From an uncultured Clostridia bacterium (lineage in GTDB: Bacteria; Bacillota; Clostridia; UBA1381), in the NCBI GenBank assembly GCA_944392335.1, contig CALXWJ010000037.1, positions 1 to 64,000 of the forward strand: a DNA stretch of 64,000 bases, read 5' to 3'. Both the position numbers and the translations under genes were made by a program. This document shows, one piece after another, positions 25,997 through 37,034 of the stretch. How positions within the stretch are numbered: position 1 is the stretch's first letter; the number at the start of each line of letters is the position of its first letter. The notes beneath the pieces were generated by a model. It was not told where the DNA came from and searched no databases. It was given only the letters and a program-made list of their open reading frames with translations.

Positions 25997-26301
25997 TGAA
26001 ATTTGCACATGATATTATCAGAAGACCAATCATCTCCGAACGCAGTATGGAAACCGTATTTGACAAAGAAGGAAATGAAATCAAAAAGTATACATTCGAA
26101 GTTCCCGTTACTGCTAACAAAGTCGAAATTAAAAAGGCTTGTGAAGATATTTTTGGAGTGAAGGTTGCAAAGGTCAACACAATGCACGTTATGGGAAAAA
26201 TTAAGAGAATGGGCAGATTCCAGGGCAGAAGAGCTTCTTGGAAGAAAGCGATAGTTACATTGACAAAGGACAGCAAGTCAATCGAATTCTTTGAAATGTA
26301 A
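25996..26301 (+). CDS. rplW: 50S ribosomal protein L23
   Basis: A 101-residue L23: [13 protein letters not shown] at the N-terminus and [16 protein letters not shown] toward the C-terminus. It lines the tunnel exit and docks SRP and trigger factor. The start overlaps the rplD stop, and GAGGAGG lies inside the end of rplD. Confidence 0.97.
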   Translation: MKFAHDIIRRPIISERSMETVFDKEGNEIKKYTFEVPVTANKVEIKKACEDIFGVKVAKVNTMHVMGKIKRMGRFQGRRASWKKAIVTLTKDSKSIEFFEM

Positions 26302-26336
26302 TAACTTTTTAAATTCAGATTAAGGAGTGAAACAAA

Positions 26337-27170
26337 ATGGCTATAAAAAAGTATAAGCCTACCTCTCCTGCGAGAAGATTTATGACTGTTTCGGATTTTG
26401 CTGAAATTACAAAGACATCTCCGGAGCGTTCGTTGATGACTTCTTTAAAGAAAAATGCAGGAAGAAATTCATACGGAAGAATTACCGTACGTCATAGAGG
26501 CGGCGGCAACAGAAGAAAATACAGAATTATTGATTTTAAAAGACAAAAGGACGGAATGCCTGCTACCGTTATCGGAATAGAATACGATCCTAACAGATCG
26601 GCAAACATTGCTCTTATTCAATATGAAGACGGCACAAAGTCATATATAATTGCACCTGTTGGTTTAACAGACGGAGCTACCGTTGTATCGGGAGAAGGCG
26701 CTGACATTCAGCCTGGTAATGCATTGTTTATAAAAGATATTCCGGTTGGTACATTAATACACAATATTGAATTATATCCCGGAAAGGGCGGACAGCTTGT
26801 ACGTTCTGCAGGCGGTTTTGCTCAGCTTATGGCAAAAGAAAACGGATATGCACAGGTAAGACTTCCTTCAGGTGAAGTAAGAATGATCCGTCTTGATTGT
26901 AAAGCTACAATCGGTATGGTTGGAAACCAGCAGCATGAAAATATTTCTATCGGTAAAGCCGGAAGAAAACGTCATATGGGTTGGAGACCGACAGTTCGTG
27001 GTGTTGTAATGAATCCTAACGATCACCCTCACGGCGGTGGTGAAGGTAAATCACCTATCGGACGTGCTGCTCCTGTTACTCCATGGGGTAAACCTGCTCT
27101 TGGATTAAAGACAAGAAAGCATAAGAACAGAACAGATAAGTTCATCGTAAAGAGAAGAAATGATAAATAA
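26337..27170 (+). CDS. rplB: 50S ribosomal protein L2
   Basis: A 277-residue L2, with [18 protein letters not shown] and the C-terminal [14 protein letters not shown] motif, whose histidine region is near the peptidyl-transferase centre. Full normal length. AAGGAG precedes the ATG. Confidence 0.98.
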   Translation: MAIKKYKPTSPARRFMTVSDFAEITKTSPERSLMTSLKKNAGRNSYGRITVRHRGGGNRRKYRIIDFKRQKDGMPATVIGIEYDPNRSANIALIQYEDGTKSYIIAPVGLTDGATVVSGEGADIQPGNALFIKDIPVGTLIHNIELYPGKGGQLVRSAGGFAQLMAKENGYAQVRLPSGEVRMIRLDCKATIGMVGNQQHENISIGKAGRKRHMGWRPTVRGVVMNPNDHPHGGGEGKSPIGRAAPVTPWGKPALGLKTRKHKNRTDKFIVKRRNDK

Positions 27171-27204
27171 TTATCGTTACAATCCGGAAGGAGGAAATAA
27201 ATAA

Positions 27205-27477
27205 ATGGGTAGATCACTTAAAAAAGGACCTTTCGTTGAAGAGCGTTTAATGAGCAGAATAGATGCTATGAACGCTGCAAATGAAAAAAAGGTTATAAAG
27301 ACCTGGTCAAGAGCTTCCACTATTTTCCCTGAAATGGTCGGACATACTATTGCTGTTCATGACGGCAGAAAACATGTTCCGGTATTTATCAGCGAGGACA
27401 TGGTTGGACACAGATTGGGTGAGTTTGCTCCCACAAGAACCTTTAAAGGTCATGCAGGAGCTAAAACATCTAAATAA
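27205..27477 (+). CDS. rpsS: 30S ribosomal protein S19
   Basis: A 90-residue S19, with [13 protein letters not shown] at the N-terminus, then [16 protein letters not shown] and [13 protein letters not shown]. It sits in the 30S head near S13. Normal length; GGAGGAAAT precedes the ATG. Confidence 0.98.
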   Translation: MGRSLKKGPFVEERLMSRIDAMNAANEKKVIKTWSRASTIFPEMVGHTIAVHDGRKHVPVFISEDMVGHRLGEFAPTRTFKGHAGAKTSK

Positions 27478-27529
27478 TATTAAGATAAATCATTAGTTCG
27501 GATATATTAATGAGAGGAGGATTTCCGTA

Positions 27530-27865
27530 ATGGAAGCACGCGCAACTGTAAGTTATGCTCGTATTTCACCGAGAAAGGTAAGAATTGTTCTTGATCTTAT
27601 AAGAAATAAGCCTGTCGGTGTTGCTATGGGCATTATAAAGAATACTCCGAAAGCTGCAAGCGAGTATTTGGAAAAACTTTTGAAATCAGCTATGGCTAAT
27701 GCTGAAAATAATCATAATATGGATATTAACAAGTTATATATAGCAGAGTGTTATGCAAATCAAGGTCCTGTATTAAAGAGAGTAAGACCGAGAGCTCAGG
27801 GAAGAGCGTTCAGAATTTTAAAGAGAACAAGTCATATCACTTTGGTTTTAAAAGAAGTAGAATAA
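27530..27865 (+). CDS. rplV: 50S ribosomal protein L22
   Basis: A 111-residue L22, with [16 protein letters not shown] and the hairpin [21 protein letters not shown] that lines the exit tunnel and is a macrolide-resistance hot spot. AGGAGG lies upstream of the ATG. Confidence 0.98.
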   Translation: MEARATVSYARISPRKVRIVLDLIRNKPVGVAMGIIKNTPKAASEYLEKLLKSAMANAENNHNMDINKLYIAECYANQGPVLKRVRPRAQGRAFRILKRTSHITLVLKEVE

Positions 27866-27887
27866 TTGAAGAAGGAGGTAATTCCTA

Positions 27888-28559
27888 ATGGGTCAAAAGG
27901 TTAATCCCCACGGACTTAGAGTCGGAGTTATAAAAGATTGGGATTCTAAGTGGATTGCAGGTAAAAAAGATTTCGGAGACCAGTTGGTTGAAGATTATAA
28001 TATCAGAAAGTTTGTTAAGAAGGCTTGTTATGATGCCGGAATAGCAAAAGTTGTAATTGAAAGAAAACAGAATAAAGCATATGTTACGATTCATGCTGCA
28101 AGACCGGGCATAATAATCGGAAGACAGGGTGCTGAAATAGATAAGTTGAAAAAGCAGCTTGAAAAGATGATTAAAGAATCGGTTAACATTAATATTATGG
28201 AAGTAAAACAACCTGATACAAATGCTCAGCTTGTTGCGGAAAACATTGCAGCACAGCTCGAAAAGAGAATATCTTTCAGACGTGCTATGAAGCAGGTTAT
28301 GGGAAGAGCAATGAGAATGGGTATAAAAGGTATTAAGACAAGCGTTTCAGGCCGTGTCGGCGGAGCGGAAATCGCAAGAACAGAACAGTATCATGAGGGA
28401 ACAATCCCACTGCAGACATTGAGAGCAGATATTGATTACGGTTTTGCTGAAGCTTTGACAACATACGGTATTTTAGGTGTTAAAGTCTGGATTTATAAGG
28501 GCGAAGTTCTTCATGATAACAAGAAGGCTGAGCGTAAACCGAGAGGAGGAAGACAATAA
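27888..28559 (+). CDS. rpsC: 30S ribosomal protein S3
   Basis: A 223-residue S3, with [12 protein letters not shown] at the N-terminus, the KH-domain motif [17 protein letters not shown], and the C-terminal [11 protein letters not shown]. It shapes the mRNA entry channel with S4 and S5. AAGGAGG precedes the ATG; the TAA stop shares its last A with the rplP start. Confidence 0.98.
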   Translation: MGQKVNPHGLRVGVIKDWDSKWIAGKKDFGDQLVEDYNIRKFVKKACYDAGIAKVVIERKQNKAYVTIHAARPGIIIGRQGAEIDKLKKQLEKMIKESVNINIMEVKQPDTNAQLVAENIAAQLEKRISFRRAMKQVMGRAMRMGIKGIKTSVSGRVGGAEIARTEQYHEGTIPLQTLRADIDYGFAEALTTYGILGVKVWIYKGEVLHDNKKAERKPRGGRQ

Positions 28560-28981
28560 TGTTGTTACCTAAAAGAGTTAAATACAGAAAAGTTATGCGC
28601 GGAAGAATGAAAGGTAAGGCAACACGCGGTAACGTTGTATCTAACGGTGAATACGGTTTACAGGCATTGGAGCCTTGCTGGATCACTTCAAGACAAATTG
28701 AGGCTGCCCGTATTGCTATGACAAGATACACAAAAAGAGGCGGTCAGGTTTGGATTAAAATATTCCCTGACAAGCCAATCACACAAAAACCTGCCGAAAC
28801 TCGAATGGGTTCAGGTAAAGGAAGTCCCGAATACTGGGTTGCAGTTGTTAAACCGGGCAGAGTTATGTTTGAAATCGGCGGTGTCAGTGAAGAAATAGCA
28901 CGTGAGGCTCTTCGTCTTGCAATGCATAAGCTGCCGATCAAGTGTAAATTCGTTAAGCGTGAAACAGAGGATGGTGAATAA
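28559..28981 (+). CDS. rplP: 50S ribosomal protein L16
   Basis: A 140-residue L16: [18 protein letters not shown] at the N-terminus and [19 protein letters not shown] in the middle, the segment close to the A-site tRNA. The start overlaps the rpsC stop by one base, and AGGAGG is embedded in the end of rpsC. Confidence 0.98.
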   Translation: MLLPKRVKYRKVMRGRMKGKATRGNVVSNGEYGLQALEPCWITSRQIEAARIAMTRYTKRGGQVWIKIFPDKPITQKPAETRMGSGKGSPEYWVAVVKPGRVMFEIGGVSEEIAREALRLAMHKLPIKCKFVKRETEDGE

Positions 28982-28983
28982 GA

Positions 28984-29187
28984 ATGAAAGTGACAGAGCT
29001 GAGAGAATTATCAACAGAGGAATTAACTCAAAAGCTTGCTGATTCAAAGCAGGAGTTATTTAACTTAAGATTTCAAAATGCTATAAACCAATTGGAAAAC
29101 CCGCAAAGAATCGGTGATGTTAAAAAGACTATTGCTCGTATTAAAACCATCATTCGTGAAAGAGAATTAGAAGATTCCGCAATTTGA
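28984..29187 (+). CDS. rpmC: 50S ribosomal protein L29
   Basis: A 67-residue two-helix protein with [14 protein letters not shown] and [24 protein letters not shown], the L29 signature. It sits at the tunnel exit beside L23. It begins 2 bases after the rplP stop, in the standard L16-L29-S17 order. Confidence 0.97.
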   Translation: MKVTELRELSTEELTQKLADSKQELFNLRFQNAINQLENPQRIGDVKKTIARIKTIIRERELEDSAI

Positions 29188-29252
29188 TGAGCAAAGCAAG
29201 AACATCAATACAGTATATACAACATTGATTGTATGAAAGGAGGCACACTAAC

Positions 29253-29510
29253 GTGGCAGAAAGAAACAGCCGTAAGGTAAAAATCGGTAAAGTTGTCAGC
29301 AATAAAATGGATAAGACCATAGTTGTTGCTATTGAATACAGTGTAAAGCATCCGCTTTACGGAAAAGTTGTTAAAAGAACCTATAAGCTGAAGGCACACG
29401 ATGAAGAGAATATTTGTGCTAAGGGCGATAAGGTAAAGGTAATGGAAACAAGACCTCTGTCAAAAGATAAGAGATGGAGATTGGTTGAAATTGTAGAAAA
29501 GGCACAGTAA
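29253..29510 (+). CDS. rpsQ: 30S ribosomal protein S17
   Basis: An 85-residue S17 with the OB-fold motif [17 protein letters not shown] and [17 protein letters not shown]. Translation most likely begins at GTG 29253, which follows AAAGGAGG at a good distance; the ATG at 29229 overlaps that site and adds an unrelated peptide. Confidence 0.95.
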   Translation: MAERNSRKVKIGKVVSNKMDKTIVVAIEYSVKHPLYGKVVKRTYKLKAHDEENICAKGDKVKVMETRPLSKDKRWRLVEIVEKAQ

Positions 29511-29541
29511 TTAATGTGTCAGCCGGAAAGGAGATATAGAC

Positions 29542-29910
29542 ATGATACAACCACAAACACGCTTGAAAGTTGCTGATAATACAGGCGCGAAAGAAGTTAT
29601 GTGTATTCGTGTAATGGGCGGCTCCAAAAAAAGATATGCAGCTGTTGGTGATGAAATCATCTGTTCTGTTAAGAAGGCAACACCGGGAGGCGTTGTAAAA
29701 AAAGGTGACGTAGTTAAAGCTGTTGTTGTTAGAACTGTAAAGGAAACAAGACGTCCTGACGGATCATATATAAGATTTGATGAAAATGCAGCAGTTATTG
29801 TAAGAGATGATAAAAACCCAAGAGGTACCCGTATATTCGGACCTGTTGCAAGAGAGTTAAGAGACAAGGAATACATGAAGATATTGTCACTTGCTCCCGA
29901 AGTACTGTAA
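29542..29910 (+). CDS. rplN: 50S ribosomal protein L14
   Basis: A 122-residue L14, [18 protein letters not shown] at the N-terminus and [15 protein letters not shown] toward the end. It forms an intersubunit bridge and is the docking place for RsfS. Exact family length; AAAGGAGA precedes the ATG. Confidence 0.98.
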   Translation: MIQPQTRLKVADNTGAKEVMCIRVMGGSKKRYAAVGDEIICSVKKATPGGVVKKGDVVKAVVVRTVKETRRPDGSYIRFDENAAVIVRDDKNPRGTRIFGPVARELRDKEYMKILSLAPEVL

Positions 29911-29923
29911 GGAGGTGCCCGAT

Positions 29924-30247
29924 ATGAAAAAAATGCATGTAAAACGCGGTGATACCGTTAAGGTAATCTCCGGTAAAGATAAGGGTAAAGAAGGAAAAAT
30001 TATCACTGCTATTCCTGAGGCAGGAAAAGTTATTGTTGAAGGTATTTCTGTTGTTAAAAAGCATCAGAAGGCAAGAAGACAAGGACAGGAAAGCGGAATT
30101 ATTCATATGGAAGCGGCTATTGATGCATCAAACGTATTAAGAGTATGTCCAAGCTGCGGTAAAGCTGCAAGAACCGGTATAAAGATTTTGGACGACGGTT
30201 CAAAAGTAAGATATTGTAAGAAATGTCAAGAAATATTTAATGACTAA
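29924..30247 (+). CDS. rplX: 50S ribosomal protein L24 with a C-terminal zinc ribbon
   Basis: A 107-residue L24. The KOW motif is GDTVKVISGKDKGKEG; the C-terminus carries two CxxC pairs (CPSCGKAAR, CKKC), making a zinc ribbon as seen in some bacterial L24 forms. It is an assembly initiator of 50S. ATG 29924 follows AAGGAGGTG; the longer start at 29891 lies inside rplN. Confidence 0.97.
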   Translation: MKKMHVKRGDTVKVISGKDKGKEGKIITAIPEAGKVIVEGISVVKKHQKARRQGQESGIIHMEAAIDASNVLRVCPSCGKAARTGIKILDDGSKVRYCKKCQEIFND

Positions 30248-30273
30248 TTTTTGAGAGGAGGTAATTTCATACT

Positions 30274-30816
30274 ATGTCAAGAATGCAAGAAAAATATACT
30301 AAAGAAGTAGCTCCTGCTCTTATGACAAAATTTGGTTATAAAAGCCCGATGCAAATTCCGAAGTTAGAAAAAATTGTTATCAACATCGGTATGGGTGATG
30401 CTAAAGATAACGCAAAAGCTATTGACGCAGCCTGCAACGATTTGGCGCTTATAACAGGTCAGAAGCCGGTTGTTACCAAGGCAAGAAAATCAGTTGCTAA
30501 CTTTAAGTTAAGAGAAGGTATGAACATAGGCTGTAAGGTTACATTAAGATCTGATAAAATGTATGAATTCTTAGATAGATTATTTAATGTTGCATTGCCT
30601 CGTGTACGTGATTTCAGAGGAATCAGTGCAAATTCTTTTGACGGCAGAGGAAACTATGCCCTCGGAGTAAAAGAACAGTTAATATTCCCGGAAATTGACT
30701 ATGATAAGATTGATCAAATCAGAGGTATGGATATTATCATTGTTACAACCGCAAAAACAGATGAGGAAGCTCGTGAATTATTGGATTTAATGGGCGCTCC
30801 GTTCATTCGCGGTTAA
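30274..30816 (+). CDS. rplE: 50S ribosomal protein L5
   Basis: A 180-residue L5, with [26 protein letters not shown] and RDFRGIS. It links 5S rRNA to 50S and touches the P-site tRNA. Normal length; GAGGAGG lies upstream of the ATG. Confidence 0.98.
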   Translation: MSRMQEKYTKEVAPALMTKFGYKSPMQIPKLEKIVINIGMGDAKDNAKAIDAACNDLALITGQKPVVTKARKSVANFKLREGMNIGCKVTLRSDKMYEFLDRLFNVALPRVRDFRGISANSFDGRGNYALGVKEQLIFPEIDYDKIDQIRGMDIIIVTTAKTDEEARELLDLMGAPFIRG

Positions 30817-30831
30817 TAAGGAGGATAAATT

Positions 30832-31017
30832 ATGGCTAAAAAATCTATGATTATAAAGCAACAGAGAAAGCCAAGACATTCTACACAAGCTTACACAAGA
30901 TGTAAGATTTGCGGAAGACCTCACGCTTATCTGAGAAAATTCGGTATCTGCCGTATTTGTTTCAGAGAATTGGCTTATAAAGGTCAGATTCCGGGTGTTA
31001 GAAAAGCAAGTTGGTAA
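30832..31017 (+). CDS. rpsZ: 30S ribosomal protein S14, zinc-binding short form
   Basis: A 61-residue type-Z S14 with [10 protein letters not shown] and [10 protein letters not shown], i.e. two CxxC pairs binding zinc. Firmicutes often carry this form in the spc operon and a longer zinc-free paralogue elsewhere, used when zinc is short. The start follows AAGGAGG. Confidence 0.97.
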   Translation: MAKKSMIIKQQRKPRHSTQAYTRCKICGRPHAYLRKFGICRICFRELAYKGQIPGVRKASW

Positions 31018-31067
31018 AATATAGATAGATTCGAACTCATTATGGGTTTGGAAGGAGGTAAATTTTA

Positions 31068-31466
31068 ATGCAAATAACTGATCCTATCGCAGATATGCTT
31101 ACACGCATCAGAAACGCGAATACTGCTAAACATGAAACGGTTGATGTTCCTGCTTCAAACATGAAGAAATCAATTGCTGAAATTCTGAATGAAGAAGGAT
31201 ATATTGCCGGATATCAGATTATAGAAGACGGAAAGCAAGGAATTATCAGAATCGCTTTAAAGTACGGACCTAACAGGGAAAAGGTTATAAGCGGTTTAAA
31301 GAGAGTGTCAAAGCCCGGTTTGAGAAAGTATGCCGGTGCCGAAGAATTGCCGAAGGTATTGAAAGGTCTTGGTATTGCCATAGTTTCCACATCAAAGGGT
31401 ATTATGACTGACAAAAAGGCAAGAAAAGAAAATATCGGCGGAGAAGTTCTGGCATTTGTATGGTAA
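31068..31466 (+). CDS. rpsH: 30S ribosomal protein S8
   Basis: A 132-residue S8, with [14 protein letters not shown] and the C-terminal [22 protein letters not shown]. It nucleates the central domain of 16S rRNA, and in enterics represses the spc operon. AAGGAGG precedes the ATG. Confidence 0.98.
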   Translation: MQITDPIADMLTRIRNANTAKHETVDVPASNMKKSIAEILNEEGYIAGYQIIEDGKQGIIRIALKYGPNREKVISGLKRVSKPGLRKYAGAEELPKVLKGLGIAIVSTSKGIMTDKKARKENIGGEVLAFVW

Positions 31467-31538
31467 ACCATAATAGAAAATATAGAACTGAAAACCTGCA
31501 TATGCAGAGTAAATTTAAGTTAAAGGAGGACATTGTAA

Positions 31539-32087
31539 ATGTCAAGAATTGGTAAACTGCCGATTACGGTTCCTTCCGGAGTTGATGTAAAAATCGGAGC
31601 CGAAAACGAAATTACCGTAAAGGGCAAAAACGGAACATTGACAAGAAAACTTCATAAAGATATGATTATCAAAAACGAAAACGGAGTTATTGTTGTTGAA
31701 CGTCCGTCAGAGGATAAAATGCATAAAGCATTGCACGGTCTTACAAGAACATTGATTAACAATATGGTAATCGGTGTTACTGAAGGCTTTGTAAAAGAGC
31801 TTGAGGTCAATGGTGTTGGTTACAGAGCACAAATGCAGGGTAAAACCTTGGTATTAAGCCTTGGTTATTCTCATCCTGTAGAATATACACCTGTTGAGGG
31901 AATTACAATTGAAGTTCCTCAGCCAAACAAAATCATTGTTAAAGGTGCTAATAAGGAAGTTGTTGGAGAAACAGCTGCTAAAATCAGAGAATACAGATTG
32001 CCGGAACCTTACAAGGGTAAAGGTATTAAGTATATTGATGAAGTTATCAGACGTAAAGAAGGTAAAGCAGGAGCTAAGAAGAAATAA
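31539..32087 (+). CDS. rplF: 50S ribosomal protein L6
   Basis: A 182-residue L6, with [27 protein letters not shown] and [13 protein letters not shown]. It sits near the sarcin-ricin loop and the GTPase centre. AAAGGAGG is upstream of the ATG. Confidence 0.98.
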   Translation: MSRIGKLPITVPSGVDVKIGAENEITVKGKNGTLTRKLHKDMIIKNENGVIVVERPSEDKMHKALHGLTRTLINNMVIGVTEGFVKELEVNGVGYRAQMQGKTLVLSLGYSHPVEYTPVEGITIEVPQPNKIIVKGANKEVVGETAAKIREYRLPEPYKGKGIKYIDEVIRRKEGKAGAKKK

Positions 32088-32106
32088 TAGAAAGGAGTGT
32101 TCTTAA

Positions 32107-32466
32107 ATGATAAACAAAAAAGATAGTAATGCTGCAAGAATTAAGCGTCACAGAAGAATTAGAAAGAACATCTCCGGTACTGCGGAGAGACCTCGTTTGA
32201 ATGTGTACAGAAGCTTAAATCATATATATGCACAAATAATTGATGATACTAAAGGTGTTACATTAGTAAGCGCTTCAAGTATGGATAAAGAATTTAATCA
32301 ATACGGCGGAAACTGCGAAGCAGCTAAAGCTGTAGGAAAAGCTGTTGCCGCTAAAGCACTTGAAAAAGGAATTAAAGCGGTGGTATTTGACAGAGGCGGA
32401 TATATATATCACGGCAGAGTTGCATCTCTTGCAGAAGGCGCAAGAGAAGGCGGCTTAGATTTCTAA
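32107..32466 (+). CDS. rplR: 50S ribosomal protein L18
   Basis: A 119-residue L18, with [21 protein letters not shown] and the C-terminal [21 protein letters not shown]. It binds 5S rRNA. AAAGGAG lies upstream of the ATG, and rpsE follows after 16 bases. Confidence 0.98.
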   Translation: MINKKDSNAARIKRHRRIRKNISGTAERPRLNVYRSLNHIYAQIIDDTKGVTLVSASSMDKEFNQYGGNCEAAKAVGKAVAAKALEKGIKAVVFDRGGYIYHGRVASLAEGAREGGLDF

Positions 32467-32482
32467 GAAGGAGGTAGACATT

Positions 32483-32986
32483 GTGACTGAGAGAATAGAT
32501 GCATCAACACTTGATCTTCAAGAAAAGTTGGTTGAAGTAAACCGTGTTGCTAAGGTTGTAAAAGGTGGTAGAACCTTCAGATTTAGCGCATTGATGGTAG
32601 TAGGCGACGGAAACGGACATGTAGGCTGCGGAACCGGTAAAGCTGCGGAAATTCCTGATGCAATCAGAAAAGGAATTGAAGATGCCAAAAAGAATATGAT
32701 AAGTGTTCCGTTGGTAGGTACAACAATACCTCATGAAGTTATCGGTGAGTTTGGCGCCGGAAGAGTATTGATTAAGCCGGCTAAAGAAGGTACCGGCGTT
32801 ATCGCAGGCGGTGCGGCAAGAGCTGTATTGGAGCTTGCAGGTGTTAAAGATATTCGTACAAAGTGCTTACGTTCAAACAACAAAAAGAATGTTGTTAAAG
32901 CTACAATGGCAGGTCTTGCAGAATTAAAGCAGGCTGATGAAGTAGCTAAGCTCAGAGGTAAGACCATTGATGAAATCAAGGGTTAA
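32483..32986 (+). CDS. rpsE: 30S ribosomal protein S5
   Basis: A 167-residue S5: [19 protein letters not shown] and the glycine-rich [16 protein letters not shown]. It helps form the mRNA entry and decoding accuracy region. The start is GTG 32483, with AAGGAGG at the right distance. Confidence 0.97.
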   Translation: MTERIDASTLDLQEKLVEVNRVAKVVKGGRTFRFSALMVVGDGNGHVGCGTGKAAEIPDAIRKGIEDAKKNMISVPLVGTTIPHEVIGEFGAGRVLIKPAKEGTGVIAGGAARAVLELAGVKDIRTKCLRSNNKKNVVKATMAGLAELKQADEVAKLRGKTIDEIKG

Positions 32987-33000
32987 GGAGGCAGCGAATA

Positions 33001-33180
33001 ATGGCTAAAATTAAAGTAAAGCTTATTAAGAGCACAATCGGTTGCAAGAAAGATCAGATTGCAACGGTTAAGGCTTTGGGTTTAAAGAAAATCAGATACG
33101 TTGTAGAACATAACGATACTCCGCAAATCAGAGGTATGATCAACAAGGTATCACATCTGGTAGAAGTTGAAGAAAACTAA
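33001..33180 (+). CDS. rpmD: 50S ribosomal protein L30
   Basis: A 59-residue L30 between rpsE and rplO. The translation opens [19 protein letters not shown], has [16 protein letters not shown] in the middle and [15 protein letters not shown] at the end. ATG 33001 follows AAGGAGG and the TAA ends at 33180. The short length is normal for the family. Confidence 0.97.
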   Translation: MAKIKVKLIKSTIGCKKDQIATVKALGLKKIRYVVEHNDTPQIRGMINKVSHLVEVEEN

Positions 33181-33202
33181 TTTACAAAAGGAGGTGTAGC
33201 AA

Positions 33203-33643
33203 ATGAGATTGGATGAACTACAGCCTGCTGAAGGTTCTAAATTTGCTCCGAAAAGAGTGGGCAGAGGTATCGGTTCAGGTACAGGTAAAACTTCCGGCAA
33301 AGGTCACAAAGGACAAAATGCCCGTTCGGGCGGAGGAGTAAGACCGGGATTTGAAGGCGGACAAATGCCTTTATACAGACGTTTGCCCAAGAGAGGATTC
33401 ACAAATATATTTGCTAAACAATATGTTACTATAAATGTTTCGGAATTAGAGAGATTTGAAAACGGCACTGAGGTTACTGCTGATCTTTTGAAGGAAACAG
33501 GAGTTATAAGCAAAACTCTGGATGGAGTAAAAATCCTGGGCAGAGGCGAGCTTACAAAGAAATTAACGGTAAAGGTGGCAAAATACTCAGCATCGGCTGC
33601 TGAAAAGATTGAAAAAGCCGGTGGAAAGGCAGAGGTGATTTAA
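33203..33643 (+). CDS. rplO: 50S ribosomal protein L15
   Basis: A 146-residue L15 with the N-terminal [19 protein letters not shown] extension and [17 protein letters not shown]. It is a late-assembly 50S protein. AAGGAGG precedes the ATG; its stop abuts the secY ATG, as in most spc operons. Confidence 0.98.
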   Translation: MRLDELQPAEGSKFAPKRVGRGIGSGTGKTSGKGHKGQNARSGGGVRPGFEGGQMPLYRRLPKRGFTNIFAKQYVTINVSELERFENGTEVTADLLKETGVISKTLDGVKILGRGELTKKLTVKVAKYSASAAEKIEKAGGKAEVI

Positions 33644-34981
33644 ATGTTTTCAACTATTAAAAATGCATTTAAAATCCCGGACCTTAGAAGAAGAATATTT
33701 TTCACTTTGATGATGTTGATTGTATTCAGATTCGGAGCACATATTCCCGTTCCGTATCTTGATCCGTCGGCTATGAAAGAATTTCTTGGAGGCGGCGGAT
33801 TGGACTTGTTCTCAATGTTTGATGTATTTACAGGTGGCGCATTTTCAAACGCAACGGTAATGGCAATGGGTGTATCTCCTTATATCAACGCGTCAATCAT
33901 AGTACAGCTTCTTACTGTTGCAATCCCCGCTTTGGAAAGATTGGCAAAAGAAGGCGTTGAGGGCAGAAAGAAGATAAATAAAATAACAAGATATTTGGGT
34001 ATTGTACTGGCTTTTGTGCAAGGCGCCGGCCTTTATGTAACACTTCACAATATCGGTGTTGAAAACAATATGACAACGATCGCAAACGAATCGGTTTTAT
34101 CATTCTTCGTAATTGTTCTTACATTTACAGCCGGTACCGCATTCATTGTATGGCTGGGTGAATTGATTACCGAAAAAGGATTGGGAAACGGTGTATCGAT
34201 GATAATTTATGCCGGTATCGTTTCGGCAATACCATCAGGAGCTTATTCAATATATAAGCAGTATCTTGATCCGGGTGTAATTTCCGTAAAGGGAGTTATT
34301 ATATCGGCTGCAATATTGATTGTTGCTATTTTGGCAATTGTATTGGTTGTATTATTTAATACCGCAGAAAGAAAAATACCTGTTCAATACGCAAAGCGTG
34401 TTGTAGGCAGAAAGATGTACGGTGGTCAAAATACAAACATTCCTATTAAAGTAGTTATGGGCGGAGTTATGCCGATCATCTTCGCATCGAGTATTATGGC
34501 ATTCCCGGCAACAATTGTCAGATTTGTTACGGGAGGTAATATGCCGCAGACCGGTATATGGAATGATATTTTGGGATGTTTATCTGCAGGATTAAGTACT
34601 GCATGGTGGACATATGTTGTATATTCGGTATTATACTTCCTGCTGATAATATTTTTCACTTATTTTTATTCGTCAATACAGTTCAATCCTATAGAATTGG
34701 CAAATAATATGAAAAAATCCGGCGGATATATTCCGGGTTACAGACCGGGTAAACCGACAAGTGATTTCATATCAAAGGTTTCATCAAGGCTTAATTTTGC
34801 AGGTGCTATATTCCTTGGGATCATTGCGGTAATGCCGATTGTTGTAGGCGCGATATTCGGAATACAGGGTCTGCAGATAGGCGGTACATCGCTTCTTATT
34901 ATGGAAGGTGTTGCACTTGAGACTGTACAGCAAATTGAATCACAGATGGTAATGCGTCATTATAAAGGATTCCTTGAATAA
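33644..34981 (+). CDS. secY: Protein translocase subunit SecY
   Basis: A 445-residue integral membrane protein with about ten hydrophobic segments. FRFGAHIPVP near the N-terminus, AMGVSPYINASIIVQLL, and IPVQYAKR with GGYIPGYRPGKPT on the cytoplasmic loops are SecY signatures. It forms the Sec channel with SecE and SecG; it is the only transport-related membrane protein in the window. AGAGGTGA lies at the end of rplO. Confidence 0.98.
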   Translation: MFSTIKNAFKIPDLRRRIFFTLMMLIVFRFGAHIPVPYLDPSAMKEFLGGGGLDLFSMFDVFTGGAFSNATVMAMGVSPYINASIIVQLLTVAIPALERLAKEGVEGRKKINKITRYLGIVLAFVQGAGLYVTLHNIGVENNMTTIANESVLSFFVIVLTFTAGTAFIVWLGELITEKGLGNGVSMIIYAGIVSAIPSGAYSIYKQYLDPGVISVKGVIISAAILIVAILAIVLVVLFNTAERKIPVQYAKRVVGRKMYGGQNTNIPIKVVMGGVMPIIFASSIMAFPATIVRFVTGGNMPQTGIWNDILGCLSAGLSTAWWTYVVYSVLYFLLIIFFTYFYSSIQFNPIELANNMKKSGGYIPGYRPGKPTSDFISKVSSRLNFAGAIFLGIIAVMPIVVGAIFGIQGLQIGGTSLLIMEGVALETVQQIESQMVMRHYKGFLE

Positions 34982-35015
34982 GACGTTGATTGAGAAAAAG
35001 AAAGGTGGCATTCAT

Positions 35016-35651
35016 ATGAAATTAATTCTGTTAGGACCTCCGGGAGCCGGAAAGGGAACACAAGCAGAAATACTATCAAAGAGATTAGGTATTGACACAA
35101 TATCGACCGGCGTTATGTTAAGGACTGCCATCAGAGAAAAGACGGAGCTGGGCAAGCTTGCTCAAAGCTATATGAATGAAGGTAAGCTTGTTCCGGATGA
35201 AGTTGTTGTCGGAATAGTTAAGGAACGTTTGCAGCAGGAAGACTGTAAAAAAGGTTTTATTCTTGACGGTTTCCCCAGAACTACGGCACAGGCACAGGCC
35301 CTTACCGAAACGGGCATTGAAATTGACAAGGTATTATCTTTGGAAGTTTCCGATGAAACGATAATTGAAAGATTATCCGGCAGACGTGAGTGTAAAGAAT
35401 GCGGAACACCGTATCATGTGGTTTACAAACCCTCATCAAAGGGTGATGTATGCGACGTGTGCGGAGGAAAACTTATTCAAAGAGCGGACGATAACGAAGA
35501 AACCGTCAGAAATCGTATTAAAGTATATCACGATCAGACAGAGCCTATAAAAGAATATTATCAGAAAACAGGAAAACTGGTTATAGCATATGGCAAGGAA
35601 GAGCTTGAAGAGACAACTAAAGAAGTTGCTCATGCACTCGGATTGGAATAA
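35016..35651 (+). CDS. adk: Adenylate kinase
   Basis: A 211-residue kinase interconverting AMP, ATP and ADP. P-loop GPPGAGKGTQ, AMP site STGVMLRTAI, and DGFPRTTAQA. The long lid carries CKECGTPYH and CDVCGG, the four-cysteine zinc lid usual in Gram-positive enzymes. ATG 35016 follows AAAGGTGG; an earlier in-frame ATG at 34974 lies inside secY. Confidence 0.98.
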   Translation: MKLILLGPPGAGKGTQAEILSKRLGIDTISTGVMLRTAIREKTELGKLAQSYMNEGKLVPDEVVVGIVKERLQQEDCKKGFILDGFPRTTAQAQALTETGIEIDKVLSLEVSDETIIERLSGRRECKECGTPYHVVYKPSSKGDVCDVCGGKLIQRADDNEETVRNRIKVYHDQTEPIKEYYQKTGKLVIAYGKEELEETTKEVAHALGLE

Positions 35652-35665
35652 ACGGTGATTGTTAT

Positions 35666-36412
35666 ATGATTACAATTAAGTCAAGAACAGAAATTGAAAA
35701 GATGCGTGCGGCGGGAAAGATAACCGGAGATGTTTTAAAAGTAATTGAACAGCATATAAAGCCGGGAGTATCCACTGCCTATCTTGATAAAATAGCACGT
35801 GATTATATAGCTTCACACGGAGCAACGCCATCCTTCCTTCATTATAACGGCTTTCCTGCCGGAATATGTGCTTCCCCAAATGATTGGGTTGTGCATGGTA
35901 TTCCTTCAAAGGATATAATATTGGCTGACGGAGATATAATCAGTATTGACGTCGGTGCATGTAAGGATGGTTATCACGGTGATGCTGCGAGAACCTATCC
36001 TGTCGGAAAAATTTCGGCTGAGGCACAGCGTTTGATCGATGTTACAAAACAAAGTTTTTTTGAAGGAATAAAATATGCTGTGCATGGAGCAAAGCTCGGA
36101 GATGTTTCAGCAGCAATTCAGGAATATGTTGAATCTAATGGCTATTCCGTTGTCAGAGATCTTGTGGGACACGGAATAGGAAAGAATATGCATGAAGACC
36201 CTAATGTGCCGAATTTCGGACATAAGGGAAGAGGTTTGAAACTCGCGTCGGGTATGACATTGGCGATTGAACCTATGGTTAATGCCGGAGGGTATGAAGT
36301 TTGTGTTTTGGATGATGACTGGACTGTTGTAACAGAAGACGGCAGTTTATCTGCACATTATGAAAATACAATATTAATCAAACAAGGTGAATGTGAAATA
36401 TTGACACTGTGA
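35666..36412 (+). CDS. map: Type I methionine aminopeptidase
   Basis: A 248-residue peptidase that trims the initiator Met from nascent chains. The five metal ligands are visible: Asp in SIDVGACKDG, Asp in YHGDAART, His in VGHGIGKNMHE, Glu in LAIEPMVN, and Glu in HYENTILI. The secY-adk-map-infA order is standard for Firmicutes. Confidence 0.97.
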   Translation: MITIKSRTEIEKMRAAGKITGDVLKVIEQHIKPGVSTAYLDKIARDYIASHGATPSFLHYNGFPAGICASPNDWVVHGIPSKDIILADGDIISIDVGACKDGYHGDAARTYPVGKISAEAQRLIDVTKQSFFEGIKYAVHGAKLGDVSAAIQEYVESNGYSVVRDLVGHGIGKNMHEDPNVPNFGHKGRGLKLASGMTLAIEPMVNAGGYEVCVLDDDWTVVTEDGSLSAHYENTILIKQGECEILTL

Positions 36413-36422
36413 GGTGAATATT

Positions 36423-36674
36423 GTGGAAATAACTGCAGGATCCGTCGTTTATTCAAAAGCCGGACGAGATAAAGGAAAAAAATTTTTGGTGTTATCTTTG
36501 GAAAATAACTTTGCTTATATTGCCGATGGTGATTTAAGAAAGGTTGCAAAGGCCAAAAAGAAAAAATTAATGCATCTGCAAAAAACCAATTGTGTTTTTG
36601 AAATCGAAGATGATATAACCGATTCCGGGGTTCGTAAATTATTGGCACGGTATAAACCGGTTCAGAAAAGTTGA
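36423..36674 (+). CDS. KOW-domain RNA-binding protein
   Basis: An 83-residue small basic protein with a KOW-like start ([19 protein letters not shown]) related to the L14e/L27e group, and a basic Lys-rich segment ([15 protein letters not shown]). Genes of this kind are commonly found between map and infA in Clostridia; a ribosome-associated role is presumed. GTG 36423 is preferred, with GAGGTG six bases upstream; the track-style GTG at 36414 overlaps that site. Confidence 0.85.
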   Translation: MEITAGSVVYSKAGRDKGKKFLVLSLENNFAYIADGDLRKVAKAKKKKLMHLQKTNCVFEIEDDITDSGVRKLLARYKPVQKS

Positions 36675-36688
36675 AGGAGGGTATTTCT

Positions 36689-37034
<346 letters not shown>
